The notes: generated by a model not told the origin, from the sequence alone. 64,000 nt of DNA from Polaribacter sp. MED152 (GCF_000152945.2 NC_020830.1:2893501-2957500), one strand, 5' to 3'. Shown: positions 37,522 to 45,908, counted from the first letter of the stretch. Numbers and translations: made by a program.

Positions 37522-37543
37522 TATTTAAATTAAATATACAAAT

Positions 37544-37574
37544 AAGCCAATGAATAATTCATTGGCTTTTTTTT
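37544..37574. terminator. Intrinsic terminator between carB and the DUF5777 gene
   Basis: AAGCCAATGAA (37544-37554) pairs with TTCATTGGCTT (37558-37568) around a tiny loop, followed by eight T. It ends carB; an A-rich flank could let it act on the converging gene as well. Confidence 0.8.
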
Positions 37575-38478
37575 ATTTGAGCTTATTCTTTTTAGTGTGG
37601 AGCACAAAAGTTGCATTAAACCCGAAATGAAAATTACCATCCTTGGCATTAAAATTATTTCTAGTTTGGGTGATAAAAGTATCCTCAGCAAAGTTTCTAG
37701 CATTAGTCATTTGAAATTGCAGTAATAAATCACCCAATTCCCAATTAACTCCAACCATAAAAGCATTATAAGTATCTATTGATTTTAAAGGATTTGCAAC
37801 CAAGTAATATTCAGAAACTATAGAAGCATGGTTGCTAATTTTATGTCTCCCTCCAAAACCTAGTGCAAACTGATTATTAGGATCGTTTGTAGTTTCGTTG
37901 TTTTCTCTTCTAATATAAGTAGGCGTTATTTGTAAAGACAAATTCGAATTAAACTTTCTTGCAATTAAAACCTGACTTGTAAACGCATATTTATTATCAG
38001 AACTGCTAGGTGCATACAAATTTGTATTAGTGTTTTCTAAACTTCTGTGAGAAATAGTTTGTAATAAAGTAACAGAAACCCAATTTTTTTTATTGTTCTT
38101 CTGCTGTAGTAGCTTGTATTTTAAGAAACCATCAGCAATTTTATCATGATCTTCATAGCCAATTCCAAAGGTTAAATTATTTGTAAAAGAATAGCTTAAG
38201 CCATATCTTCTGCTTACAACATCAGCTAAAAATCGCTGTCCTTCAAAATTAGGAATATTCCAGTACCTGTTGTAAAGTGATATTTCTAGAGCACCCTTTT
38301 TTCTTGTTTCAATAGAATGCCCTAAACCAATTCTTGTAGTTTTAAAAGTGGCAATAGTATTTGTATTTTCAGAAGGAAACTCATTGTTTAATTTATTTAA
38401 TAAATCTTGAGCGTTTAAGGTGCAATTGGTTGATATGAAAAACAAAAAACCAAGCAAAATTATTTTGTTATTCTTCAT
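37573..38478 (-). CDS. DUF5777 family beta-barrel protein (copy A)
   Basis: About 300 residues from the ATG at 38478 (MKNNKIILLGFLFFISTNC), with a signal peptide ending near NAQD. The rest alternates short amphipathic strands (GALEISLYNRYW, SYSFTNNLTFGIGYE, FQMTNARNFAEDTF, FHFGFNATFVLH), as in an outer-membrane beta-barrel. It matches the DUF5777 family and aligns end to end with the gene at 42,135 (shared FKTTRI..GHS.E.RK, VLIARKF, LTPTYIRRE). It is the last gene of copy A, overlapping the YceI gene by 11 bp. Function unknown. Confidence 0.82.
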   Translation of the reverse strand: MKNNKIILLGFLFFISTNCTLNAQDLLNKLNNEFPSENTNTIATFKTTRIGLGHSIETRKKGALEISLYNRYWNIPNFEGQRFLADVVSRRYGLSYSFTNNLTFGIGYEDHDKIADGFLKYKLLQQKNNKKNWVSVTLLQTISHRSLENTNTNLYAPSSSDNKYAFTSQVLIARKFNSNLSLQITPTYIRRENNETTNDPNNQFALGFGGRHKISNHASIVSEYYLVANPLKSIDTYNAFMVGVNWELGDLLLQFQMTNARNFAEDTFITQTRNNFNAKDGNFHFGFNATFVLHTKKNKLK

Positions 38479-39016
38479 AAGGTTGGTATTTAAAGTCAAA
38501 ATTTACTAAAATGGTTTTTGCAATATTACTTGCTAAAATTGGCGGAATTTGGATTTGAAAATCATTTACATTTACTTTAAAATCGCCATAAATTCTATAA
38601 TTTCCATTAGTTTTTTCGATGTTTGCTTTAATCTCAGTTGGTTTTGTAATTCCATGAATGGTTAAATTACCTCGAATTATTTTAGTTTGATTTTCTGTTG
38701 TACTAGCATCAAAATCAATTACAGTTCCTGTAAAGTTTGCCTTTGGATAAATGTCTGACTCAATATAACTCTCATTAAAATGTTCGTACATTAAATCTTT
38801 TTTAAAGACAAAAGCACGCATTAACATGCTAATGGCAATTTCTTTTTTTTCAACATCAAAAATGCTTAATACTTGGTTGTTCTTAGCCTCAATATTTTCT
38901 GCAGAAGTATAAGAGAAAAAAGTAACCTGACCTTGTCTAGCAATAAATTGGTAGTCTTCAGAATCAGAGTTTCCTATGGCAAAAAAGATTAATAGAAACA
39001 GTAATAGTTTATTCAT
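38468..39016 (-). CDS. YceI family protein (copy A)
   Basis: A 182-residue exported lipocalin-like protein: signal peptide MNKLLLFLLIFFAIG, then the YceI pattern FIARQGQVTFFSYTS, NNQVLSIF, EHFNESYIESDIYPKANF and GNLTIHGITKPTEI. YceI proteins bind polyisoprenoids, such as quinone-type lipids, in the periplasm. It aligns along its length with the copy at 41,584. It overlaps both neighbours (8 bp with the OB gene, 11 bp with DUF5777), so the three are one translationally coupled operon. Confidence 0.88.
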   Translation of the reverse strand: MNKLLLFLLIFFAIGNSDSEDYQFIARQGQVTFFSYTSAENIEAKNNQVLSIFDVEKKEIAISMLMRAFVFKKDLMYEHFNESYIESDIYPKANFTGTVIDFDASTTENQTKIIRGNLTIHGITKPTEIKANIEKTNGNYRIYGDFKVNVNDFQIQIPPILASNIAKTILVNFDFKYQPYEE

Positions 39017-39446
39017 TTGGTTTTAGTTCTATTGAGCAATTTAATAGTATAACATCTTTTAAAAATCCTTTACAAATGCCTTTTACTTGTATTTTTTGAT
39101 TTTTTTGTATCTGATTAAATTCAGTTGTGAAATTAGGATTTATATCGCAAATAACACCAAAAGAATTATGTTCACTTGCTAAAATAATGGTATTTCTGTT
39201 ATTTAATGTAGTAGTTTCTTCAACTATACCTATGACTTCAATAATTTTACCAGCGTATAATTTGTTTGAATTTTCTTCATTTTTTACATATGCGTTTGTA
39301 AGATCATTTGCATTTAAAACGAGTTCTGGTGTTTTGTCAATCAAATTCTCTGTCTGCTTATAATCTTCAGATACAAAAGCATATTTGATCACAAACATTA
39401 AAATTAGTAATATGAGAATTACTAAAATGTATTTTTTTCTCTTCAT
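39009..39446 (-). CDS. Membrane-anchored OB-fold protein, tRNA_anti-like (copy A)
   Basis: A 145-residue protein with one N-terminal helix (KYILVILILLILMFVIKYAF) and an exported OB-fold domain: KIIEVIGIVEE, NTIILASEHNSFGVICD and IQVKGICKGFLKDVILLN. The fold matches the tRNA_anti-like group, but an exported location makes RNA binding unlikely. It is the first gene of copy A and the counterpart of the gene at 41,161 (shared KGIC.G.L.DV). Role unknown. Confidence 0.8.
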   Translation of the reverse strand: MKRKKYILVILILLILMFVIKYAFVSEDYKQTENLIDKTPELVLNANDLTNAYVKNEENSNKLYAGKIIEVIGIVEETTTLNNRNTIILASEHNSFGVICDINPNFTTEFNQIQKNQKIQVKGICKGFLKDVILLNCSIELKPNE

Positions 39447-39469
39447 TATATTGCTAATTTAGGAAGATT

Positions 39470-39495
39470 GTTAGTTTCTGTTCTAAAAAACTAAC
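39470..39495. promoter_or_regulatory. Inverted repeat upstream of the copy A operon
   Basis: GTTAGTTT (39470-39477) and AAACTAAC (39488-39495) form perfect 8-bp arms around a 10-base centre. It lies 24 bp before the OB-fold start codon and next to the repeat motif at 39,497. It could be an operator or a 5' UTR hairpin. Confidence 0.35.
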
Positions 39496-39496
39496 T

Positions 39497-39529
39497 GAAA
39501 AGGAAAATTGAGCTTTAAAGACGAACATA
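39497..39529 (-). promoter_or_regulatory. Candidate LytTR operator, copy A side
   Basis: Read on the minus strand, AATTTTCCTTTTC (39497-39509) lies 20 bp from an imperfect copy TATGTTCGTCTTT (39517-39529), which agrees at 8 of 13 positions. LytTR proteins bind paired direct repeats about two helical turns apart. The first 11 positions fit AATTTTCCTnTT, as in the motif before copy B. Confidence 0.35.
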
Positions 39530-39580
39530 ATTTTTAGTAATAACTTAGAATAATCTTATCTTGTTCAATTTTAGTATCAT

Positions 39581-40663
39581 ATGAAAAAAGACAAACTTTA
39601 TTTATTTACTTTTTTATCTATAGCTCTAATATTTTTATTGGGTGCTATTTTTATTTCGCAATTCTTAATTAAAGCAAGTGCTAAGCAACTTATAAAAGTT
39701 CAAGTAGAGTCTGCAAAAAGAGAGGCTAATGAAATTGCAGATTTTTTGAGTTTTCAGTTAGATAATAAAATTTCTAAACAAGAAAGTTTAGAACGTATTC
39801 AAGAAAATTTGTCTAATAATGCAACAGATACTTGGTTTATTAGTGTTTTTAATTGGAGTGGAAACGAAGTTGCAAATCCGAATAAATTAAAAGTAGGCCA
39901 ACCTTTAAATTCCAATGAAAAATTATTGGCATCATTAATTGGCAAAAACTATTCAGATGAATTTTATGATATTTTAAAAAGTAGCAAGGAAATAGAATCA
40001 GAGGTTATTTATATTTCTCCTGTTAAAAATTCTGATTTAATTGTAGCTGCCAATGTGAATATCAAAAATGTTAGAGCACAGTTTTCTGGTTTAAAATCAG
40101 ATTTCTACCTCACGTTTTTTATAATGGGCATCTTAATTACCTTACTTACTTTTATAGTAGTTCGTTATTTGGGTAGTGCTTACGAAAAGCAATTAGAAAC
40201 AAAGTACGCCTCTTTAACCTCAGAGGTTATCAACTTATCTAAGTTGAATGCAGATTTAATTTCTTACAAAGAGAGAGTAGTAGAAGAACCTGTAGAAATA
40301 ACTTCTGATGACAATACTGAGCAAGAAAAGAAAAGAATACTTACCTATATTAGAAATGAGTTAGTACCAATAGCAATTTCAGATATTGCTTACGTTTACA
40401 CCGAAAATACTATTACCTATGTTGTTTGTTTTGATGGTAAAAAGTCTACAACAAACATGAGTTTAGATGATATGTACAACAATTTTGATGCTACTTTATT
40501 TTTTAGAGCAAACAGGCAATTTATAATTAGTATAGCAGCCATTGATAAGATTATTAAGTATGGTAAAAGTCAGTTAAAAATACTTTTACAATCTAAAACA
40601 TCAGAAGAAATTATTATCAGTAAAAATAAAGCTGCCGAGTTTAAACAGTGGTTAAATATGTAA
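39581..40663 (+). CDS. Membrane-bound Cache-LytTR transcription regulator
   Basis: A 360-residue one-component sensor. Two transmembrane helices (about 7-28 and 179-200) bracket an extracytoplasmic domain of about 150 residues that looks like a Cache/PAS-type sensor (WFISVFNWSGNEVANPN, VIYISPVKNSDLIVAANV). A short coiled coil follows, then a C-terminal LytTR DNA-binding domain (about 258-358: ISDIAYVYTENTITYVV, FFRANRQFIISIAAIDKI). There is no receiver or kinase domain, so the ligand signal should pass straight to DNA. It sits exactly between the two duplicated cassettes and probably regulates them (inference). Confidence 0.82.
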   Translation: MKKDKLYLFTFLSIALIFLLGAIFISQFLIKASAKQLIKVQVESAKREANEIADFLSFQLDNKISKQESLERIQENLSNNATDTWFISVFNWSGNEVANPNKLKVGQPLNSNEKLLASLIGKNYSDEFYDILKSSKEIESEVIYISPVKNSDLIVAANVNIKNVRAQFSGLKSDFYLTFFIMGILITLLTFIVVRYLGSAYEKQLETKYASLTSEVINLSKLNADLISYKERVVEEPVEITSDDNTEQEKKRILTYIRNELVPIAISDIAYVYTENTITYVVCFDGKKSTTNMSLDDMYNNFDATLFFRANRQFIISIAAIDKIIKYGKSQLKILLQSKTSEEIIISKNKAAEFKQWLNM

Positions 40664-40697
40664 GGTTTTCAAATTTTTATTGATTTTTTGATGGCTG

Positions 40698-40730
40698 ATT
40701 TTTCCTTTTTAAGCATAAATTTTCCTGTTG
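40698..40730 (+). promoter_or_regulatory. Candidate LytTR operator, copy B side
   Basis: ATTTTTCCTTTTT (40698-40710) and AATTTTCCTGTTG (40718-40730) match at 10 of 13 positions with an exact 20-bp offset. The second copy shares AATTTTCCTnTT with the site upstream of copy A. It lies 66 bp before the cytochrome start codon. Confidence 0.4.
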
Positions 40731-40795
40731 AGTGAATCTAATAGTATCATTTTAAATATAATATGTTTACTTTACTATCAATTAAAACAAATCCA

Positions 40796-41152
40796 ATGAA
40801 ATTATCTTACAACCTAAAATTTACTGTTTCTATAGTTTGTATATCACTTTTTTTTATGTCTTGTTTAACAAACGTAGAAGAACCTATTGTTGATGAAAAT
40901 CCAGATGTTGACTCTTGTTCAACCATAACCTATTCATCAAATATAAAATCTATTATTGATGTTAATTGTGTTCAATGTCATGGAAATGGAGGTAATTTTC
41001 CAGATTTAACCACGTATGAAAATACTAGAGCAAATGCAGATTTGGTTAAATCAGAAACGCAAAGTAGAAGAATGCCTCAAGGAAGTTCTCTAACAAATTC
41101 AGAAATTGAAGCCATAGCTTGTTGGGTAGATGCAGGTGCTTTAAACAATTAA
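40796..41152 (+). CDS. c-type cytochrome lipoprotein
   Basis: About 118 residues from the ATG at 40796 (MKLSYNLKFTVSIVC). The lipobox FFMSC makes it a lipoprotein. A single haem motif CVQCH follows TYSSNIKSIIDVN, and a likely axial Met is in SRRMPQGSSLT, with ALACW-like EAIACWVDAGA at the end. It is therefore a small monohaem electron carrier at the periplasmic face of a membrane. It heads copy B, 8 bp before the OB-fold gene, and has no counterpart in copy A. An upstream in-frame ATG (40763) would bury the signal peptide and is less likely. Confidence 0.85.
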   Translation: MKLSYNLKFTVSIVCISLFFMSCLTNVEEPIVDENPDVDSCSTITYSSNIKSIIDVNCVQCHGNGGNFPDLTTYENTRANADLVKSETQSRRMPQGSSLTNSEIEAIACWVDAGALNN

Positions 41153-41160
41153 GTGAAAAT

Positions 41161-41580
41161 ATGAAATTCAAAAAAATAGTACTACCAATAATATTTCTTT
41201 CTATAGTTGTAGCAGTTGTTGCTTATAATGTATACAACAAACCACATGTAGATGTAGCTGATGCCAAAGCTGATGTAACAGTAACTGCAGAGAATTTGTT
41301 CTCGGAATTTTCTAAGGATGAAGTAAGGGCAAACACACAATATTTAGATAAAATTATTCAAGTTCAAGGTCTCATTCAAAATTTGAAAGTAGAAAATGAA
41401 TTAGGAGTTGTTACGTTAAAAACGGAAGATGATTTTGGAACTGTACAATGTAATTTGTCTAGAGAAGCTACTAGTAATTTTAAGTTGCTGAAAAAAAACG
41501 ATTTGGTTACCATTAAAGGCATATGTACAGGTTATTTAATGGATGTTGTTTTAGTTAAATCCGAAATTGTAAATCAATAA
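41161..41580 (+). CDS. Membrane-anchored OB-fold protein, tRNA_anti-like (copy B)
   Basis: About 139 residues from the ATG at 41161 (MKFKKIVLPIIFLS), with one N-terminal helix and an OB-fold domain: KIIQVQGLIQNLK, GVVTLKTEDDFGTVQCN and VTIKGICTGYLMDVVLV. It is the paralogue of the gene at 39,009 with the same layout. The longer frame overlaps the cytochrome gene and adds a non-signal extension, so the inner ATG is preferred. It is followed after 3 bp by YceI. Confidence 0.8.
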   Translation: MKFKKIVLPIIFLSIVVAVVAYNVYNKPHVDVADAKADVTVTAENLFSEFSKDEVRANTQYLDKIIQVQGLIQNLKVENELGVVTLKTEDDFGTVQCNLSREATSNFKLLKKNDLVTIKGICTGYLMDVVLVKSEIVNQ

Positions 41581-41583
41581 ATT

Positions 41584-42129
41584 ATGAAATCAATTATTAC
41601 CATTTTCTGTATTTGCTTTTGCTTAGCAACAGTAAATTCACAAGAACGTTATTTTACAAAAAGCGGTTCAATTAACTTTTTCTCAAAAGCTCCTTTAGAA
41701 GATATTACTGCAGATAATAATCAGGTTTTAAGCATTATAGATGCTAGTAATTCTAAAATGGCCATTTCTATTTTAATGAAGTCCTTTTTGTTTGATAAAG
41801 CATTAATGCAAGAACATTTTAATGAAAATTATGTAGAATCAGATAAATACCCAAAAGCAACTTTTAAAGGGGAAATATTAGAATTTAATGAGCTTTCAGA
41901 AAATCCAAATGAATTTAAAGTAAAAGGTATTTTAAATATTCATGGAGTGGCTAAAGAAATTACTGTTAATGCTACTATGTATAAAAAAGACGATACCATT
42001 TTTGCTACTGGAAATTTCTTAATCAATTTAGAAGATTTTAATATTAAAATACCTGCTGTTGTTGCTAAAAATATTGCTAAAAATATTAAAGTAACCTTTA
42101 ACTTTAAGCACACTCCATTCAAAAAATAA
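41584..42129 (+). CDS. YceI family protein (copy B)
   Basis: A 181-residue exported polyisoprenoid-binding-type protein with a signal peptide ending at NSQE. It shares the blocks NNQVLSI, EHFNENYVESDKYPKATF, LNIHGVAKEI and NIAKNIKVTFNFK with copy A. In place of the overlaps seen in copy A, the gaps here are 3 and 5 bp. It is predicted to lie in the periplasm and to carry a lipid such as a quinone (known for the family; not shown here). Confidence 0.88.
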   Translation: MKSIITIFCICFCLATVNSQERYFTKSGSINFFSKAPLEDITADNNQVLSIIDASNSKMAISILMKSFLFDKALMQEHFNENYVESDKYPKATFKGEILEFNELSENPNEFKVKGILNIHGVAKEITVNATMYKKDDTIFATGNFLINLEDFNIKIPAVVAKNIAKNIKVTFNFKHTPFKK

Positions 42130-42134
42130 AACCA

Positions 42135-43001
42135 ATGAAAAACCTACTAACCACAATTTTCCTATTCTTTTTAAGTACATTCATTTATGCTCAAGATGAT
42201 CTGTTAGATATTTTAGACGATGAAAATGTGCAAACAGATCAATCTATGGTTACCTCTACATTTAAAGGAACTCGAATTATTAATGGGCACTCAGTAGAAA
42301 ATAGAAAAGACAGAGAGTTAGAATTTATTATTTCTCATAGATTTGGACGTATAAATTCTGGTTTTTACGATTTGTTTGGTTTAGACAACTCAAACATTCG
42401 ATTTTCTTTAGAATATGGATTAACAGACAACTTAACAATTGGTGCAGGTAGAAGTAGTTTCGAAAAAACTTACGATGGGTTTTTAAAGTATAGCTTGTTT
42501 AAACAAAAAACAGGAGCAAAGTCTTTTCCTTTTGCAATATCATTATTTGGGAGTGTTGCAGTAAAAACATTAAAAGACTATGATCCTGATGATAAAAGAA
42601 CCTTTGCAGAAAGTTTGTCTTATGTTTCACAGGTTTTAATTGCAAGAAAAGTAAGCCCTTCTTTTTCATATCAATTAACACCTACCTACATTCATAGAAA
42701 TACAGTTAGTATAGCAGCAGATCCTCATGATATTTTTGCTTTAGGTTTTGGTTCTAGAGTTAAAGTAAGTAAAAGGGTTTCTATTAATGGTGAGTATTTT
42801 TATGCCTTTGATAAATCAACTTCTATAAATGCAAGAAATTCTTTAGCTTTTGGTGTAGATATAGAAACAGGAGGTCATGTGTTTCAGCTCATTTTATCTA
42901 ATGCTATTACCATGATTGAAAAAAGTTTTATAGCAGAAACTACAGGCGATTTTTTTGGAGGAGACATCCATTTTGGATTTAATATCTCAAGAACATTTTA
43001 A
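42135..43001 (+). CDS. DUF5777 family beta-barrel protein (copy B)
   Basis: A 288-residue predicted outer-membrane beta-barrel with signal peptide MKNLLTTIFLFFLSTFIYAQ. Strand-like segments include LEFIISHRFGRINSG, ISLFGSVAVKTL, FALGFGSRVKVS and IHFGFNISRTF at the C-terminus, ending in Phe as many barrels do. It aligns with the gene at 37,573 over the full length. It is the last gene of copy B and abuts prmC on the opposite strand with no space between them. Confidence 0.82.
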   Translation: MKNLLTTIFLFFLSTFIYAQDDLLDILDDENVQTDQSMVTSTFKGTRIINGHSVENRKDRELEFIISHRFGRINSGFYDLFGLDNSNIRFSLEYGLTDNLTIGAGRSSFEKTYDGFLKYSLFKQKTGAKSFPFAISLFGSVAVKTLKDYDPDDKRTFAESLSYVSQVLIARKVSPSFSYQLTPTYIHRNTVSIAADPHDIFALGFGSRVKVSKRVSINGEYFYAFDKSTSINARNSLAFGVDIETGGHVFQLILSNAITMIEKSFIAETTGDFFGGDIHFGFNISRTF

Positions 43002-43862
43002 TTATAGATTTGCTTTAAGCATTCTGTCATTTTTGAAAATGTCTTTTCTTAATTCAATAGCTTTATAGTGTTTCGTTTTAAGTAAAGCAATGGTTTCTTT
43101 ACCTAAATATTGATTGATTTCAAAGAATAAGGAGCCGTTTTTTGTAAGATGATATAGAGCTAAATCAGCAATTTTGTTATAAAAAATCAAAGGATTATTG
43201 TCTTCTACAAACAAGGCAAGATGAGGTTCATTCTCTAAAACATTATTGTTGATTTCAACTTTTTCCAAATTTCTAACATAAGGAGGATTTGAAATTATGA
43301 TATCGTAATTATCATCTAAATTCGATGTATTTAAAATATCTTTTTCTATAAAATTGATATTTACTTTATTAGCTAATGCATTTTTTTTGGCAATTTCTAA
43401 TGCTTCATCAGAAACATCAATAGCAGAAATAGTAGCATTTGGCAATTCTTTGGCTAAACTAATGGGTATACAGCCTGTACCTGTGCCAATATCTAAAATT
43501 GAAATATTTTTGTTTTTATAAGTGTTATTGTTATTTATTTCCTCAATAATCCAGGCAACCAATTCTTCAGTTTCAGGTCTTGGAATAAGTGTGTTTTTGT
43601 TTACTAAAAAAGGATAGCCAAAAAACTCTGTATGCCCAATAATATATTGAATAGGTTCTTCTTTCTTTAATCTATCTATGGCATTATTTAAATCAGTTAG
43701 TTTTTGTTGGTTGATTTTAAAATCAGACTTTACAACTAAATCTACTGGTTTTAAATCCAAGAATTCATCAATCAATATCACTAAAAATGTATTTATTTCT
43801 GTGTTAGGATACAATTGTGAAAGAGAAGTGATAAAAATATTTCTGTATTCTTTTAAAGTCAT
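43002..43862 (-). CDS. prmC: Peptide chain release factor N5-glutamine methyltransferase
   Basis: Methylates the GGQ glutamine of release factors. A 286-residue protein: N-terminal helical domain, then FFGYPFLVNKNTLIPRPETE, the SAM motif ILDIGTGTGCIPISLA and the catalytic NPPY in IIISNPPYVRN. All motifs are intact. It is probably in one operon with the cardiolipin synthase gene, whose stop lies 2 bp upstream of the prmC ATG. Confidence 0.95.
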   Translation of the reverse strand: MTLKEYRNIFITSLSQLYPNTEINTFLVILIDEFLDLKPVDLVVKSDFKINQQKLTDLNNAIDRLKKEEPIQYIIGHTEFFGYPFLVNKNTLIPRPETEELVAWIIEEINNNNTYKNKNISILDIGTGTGCIPISLAKELPNATISAIDVSDEALEIAKKNALANKVNINFIEKDILNTSNLDDNYDIIISNPPYVRNLEKVEINNNVLENEPHLALFVEDNNPLIFYNKIADLALYHLTKNGSLFFEINQYLGKETIALLKTKHYKAIELRKDIFKNDRMLKANL

Positions 43863-43864
43863 AC

Positions 43865-45289
43865 CTATAATAATGGGCTAAAAAAACGACAGATTCTTTC
43901 TAATGTTTTCTGTTTGTTAGATCGTTTTCTAAAAGTTTCTAAGTCTAATTTATTGGCTTTTTGTTTTCGCTCTTCAAACTCCTGTTTTATTTCTGAAGTA
44001 ATGGTTTTACAGTAAATAATTGCGTTTAGTTCGTAGTTATGCTCAAAACTTCTGCAATCAAAATTGGTTGAGCCAACAGATGCTACATCATCATCAATAA
44101 AAATAACTTTACTGTGAGAAAAATCTTCTCTCAAATAAATTTCTACACCAGCTTTTAATAAAGTTTCAAAATAAGAATACATGCTGTAAGTGGCTACTTT
44201 AGAATCACTTTTTTTAGGTAATAAAAGGGTAACCTGAATACCACTTAAAGCAGCAATTTTAAAAGCTTCTAAAATTGCGAAAGTAGGCACAAAATATGGG
44301 TTTAACACGCATATACTTTTCTCTGCTAAGTTGATAAAGCTCAAGTATTGTTGCATAACCACAGATTGATCATAATCTGGTCCACTAGAAACAATTTGTA
44401 TGGTGGTATCACCTCCATCCTTGCATAATTCTGTATATTTTTCTGTAGTTGTTAAATCTTTTTCTGTGGCGTAATAAAAATCTCGTAAAAAAGATTTATG
44501 AATGCTATTTACAGCACAACCATTTATGCGTAAATGGGTGTCTTGCCAAATACCAAGATCATTATCATGTATATACTCATCAGTAACATTTACACCACCA
44601 GTAAAACCTATTTCATTATCAATTATGGCTATTTTTCTGTGGTTTCTAAAGTTTAAAGAGAAAATAAAACTACCAAATTTAAACGGTGTTTCTGGGTAGA
44701 TTTCTACACCTATTTCTTTTAATCGGTTTTTAGTTTTATTTTTTAAATAGTAGCTACCAATAGTATCGTACAAAATTCTAATTTCAATACCTTCTTTCCT
44801 TTTCTCTTCAATAATTTTAAGCATTTTAGACAACACTTCACCATTTTCTATAATATAGTATTGAAGGTGTATAAACTTTTTTGCATTCCTTAAAGCTTCG
44901 TAAAGTGCTTCAAAGGTTTCTTCTCCATTTTTTAGAAGGGTTACATTGTTTTTTTCTTCTGCACTTATGTTGGTAGTATTATATATAAGTTGCGATATTT
45001 TTTTTTGTTTAATGTTTTTTAAAACATCAAGGTTGGCATCATCTTTTGTTTCAAAAGACTTGGCAATAAAATTTTTCCTCTTTTTAGTTTCTTTTAGTTC
45101 AAAAAACTTGATTTTTCTTCGATTTATGCCAAATAGAATAAATGCAAATACTCCAAGAAAAGGAAAAAAGAAAGTGATTAAAATCCAACTTAAAGATTTG
45201 GAAGGTTTAACACCAAAATATAAGATATTATAGAAAGCCCAAAAGAACAGTAGTAAATGTGCACCTCCTAAAATGTAATATGTTATCAT
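43865..45289 (-). CDS. cls: Cardiolipin synthase
   Basis: A 474-residue membrane phospholipase-D-type enzyme that joins two phosphatidylglycerols into cardiolipin. Two N-terminal helices (MITYYILGGAHLLLFFWAF, SWILITFFFPFLGVFAFIL) precede two HKD motifs: NHRKIAIIDNEIGFTGG and SHSKVIFIDDDVASVGSTNFD. Both are complete HxKxxxxD. It lies 3 bp after the GNAT gene and before prmC, so a three-gene operon is likely. Confidence 0.93.
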   Translation of the reverse strand: MITYYILGGAHLLLFFWAFYNILYFGVKPSKSLSWILITFFFPFLGVFAFILFGINRRKIKFFELKETKKRKNFIAKSFETKDDANLDVLKNIKQKKISQLIYNTTNISAEEKNNVTLLKNGEETFEALYEALRNAKKFIHLQYYIIENGEVLSKMLKIIEEKRKEGIEIRILYDTIGSYYLKNKTKNRLKEIGVEIYPETPFKFGSFIFSLNFRNHRKIAIIDNEIGFTGGVNVTDEYIHDNDLGIWQDTHLRINGCAVNSIHKSFLRDFYYATEKDLTTTEKYTELCKDGGDTTIQIVSSGPDYDQSVVMQQYLSFINLAEKSICVLNPYFVPTFAILEAFKIAALSGIQVTLLLPKKSDSKVATYSMYSYFETLLKAGVEIYLREDFSHSKVIFIDDDVASVGSTNFDCRSFEHNYELNAIIYCKTITSEIKQEFEERKQKANKLDLETFRKRSNKQKTLERICRFFSPLL

Positions 45290-45292
45290 AAC

Positions 45293-45784
45293 TTATATAT
45301 CTTTAATCATCCACACATTACAATTGTAATGGGCAGTATTTCCCATTGGTTTTTCTAAATTAATAAAACCATTTCTTTTGTAAAGTTTTACAGCTGCTTG
45401 CATGTAAGGTAGGGTTTCTAAATAACAATTGGTAAACCCCAAGTCTTTAGCTTTGTCTAAACATTGCTTAATTAATTTAGAACCAAGACCTTTACCTCTA
45501 GCAATTGGTAAAAAGTACATTTTTTGTAATTCGCAAGTGCTGCCTTCAAAATTATCTAACTGTGCAATACCAGCACCACCAACTACTTTATTGTTATGAG
45601 TAACAACATAGTAAATACTTGTAGGTTTTTGATATTGTTGATACATGTTATCTGTAGCTTTATCTTCATAGGCTGTACCAACTTTTGGAGCACCCATTTC
45701 TAAAATTACTTCACGAATAACTTTAGCTAAAGCAGCATCATCCTTAGGTTGAATTTCTCTAATGATAAAATCTTCACTTGTCAT
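45293..45784 (-). CDS. GNAT family N-acetyltransferase
   Basis: A 163-residue acetyltransferase with the fold's conserved pattern: FIIREIQPKDDAALAKVI at the N-terminus, YYVVTHNNKVVGGAGIAQLD, then the acetyl-CoA loop ARGKGLGSKLIKQCLD and LYKRNGF near the end. It should acetylate a small molecule or protein amine; the substrate is unknown. It is the first gene of the GNAT-cls-prmC group. Confidence 0.88.
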   Translation of the reverse strand: MTSEDFIIREIQPKDDAALAKVIREVILEMGAPKVGTAYEDKATDNMYQQYQKPTSIYYVVTHNNKVVGGAGIAQLDNFEGSTCELQKMYFLPIARGKGLGSKLIKQCLDKAKDLGFTNCYLETLPYMQAAVKLYKRNGFINLEKPMGNTAHYNCNVWMIKDI

Positions 45785-45908
45785 TTAATACTGTATTTTT
45801 GCTGCAGCAAGTTACCTAAATTTTTAAAGAAATATAAGATAAATTAGAGGCTATCTTTATAAGTTTGTTTGCTAATTTAGCATGATTTTATAAAAAATAT
45901 AATACACT

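Noticed and set aside
45785..45908. FMN riboswitch before ribD
   Set aside because: The spacer is short and does not contain the conserved RFN element core, and the coding frame begins right after it.
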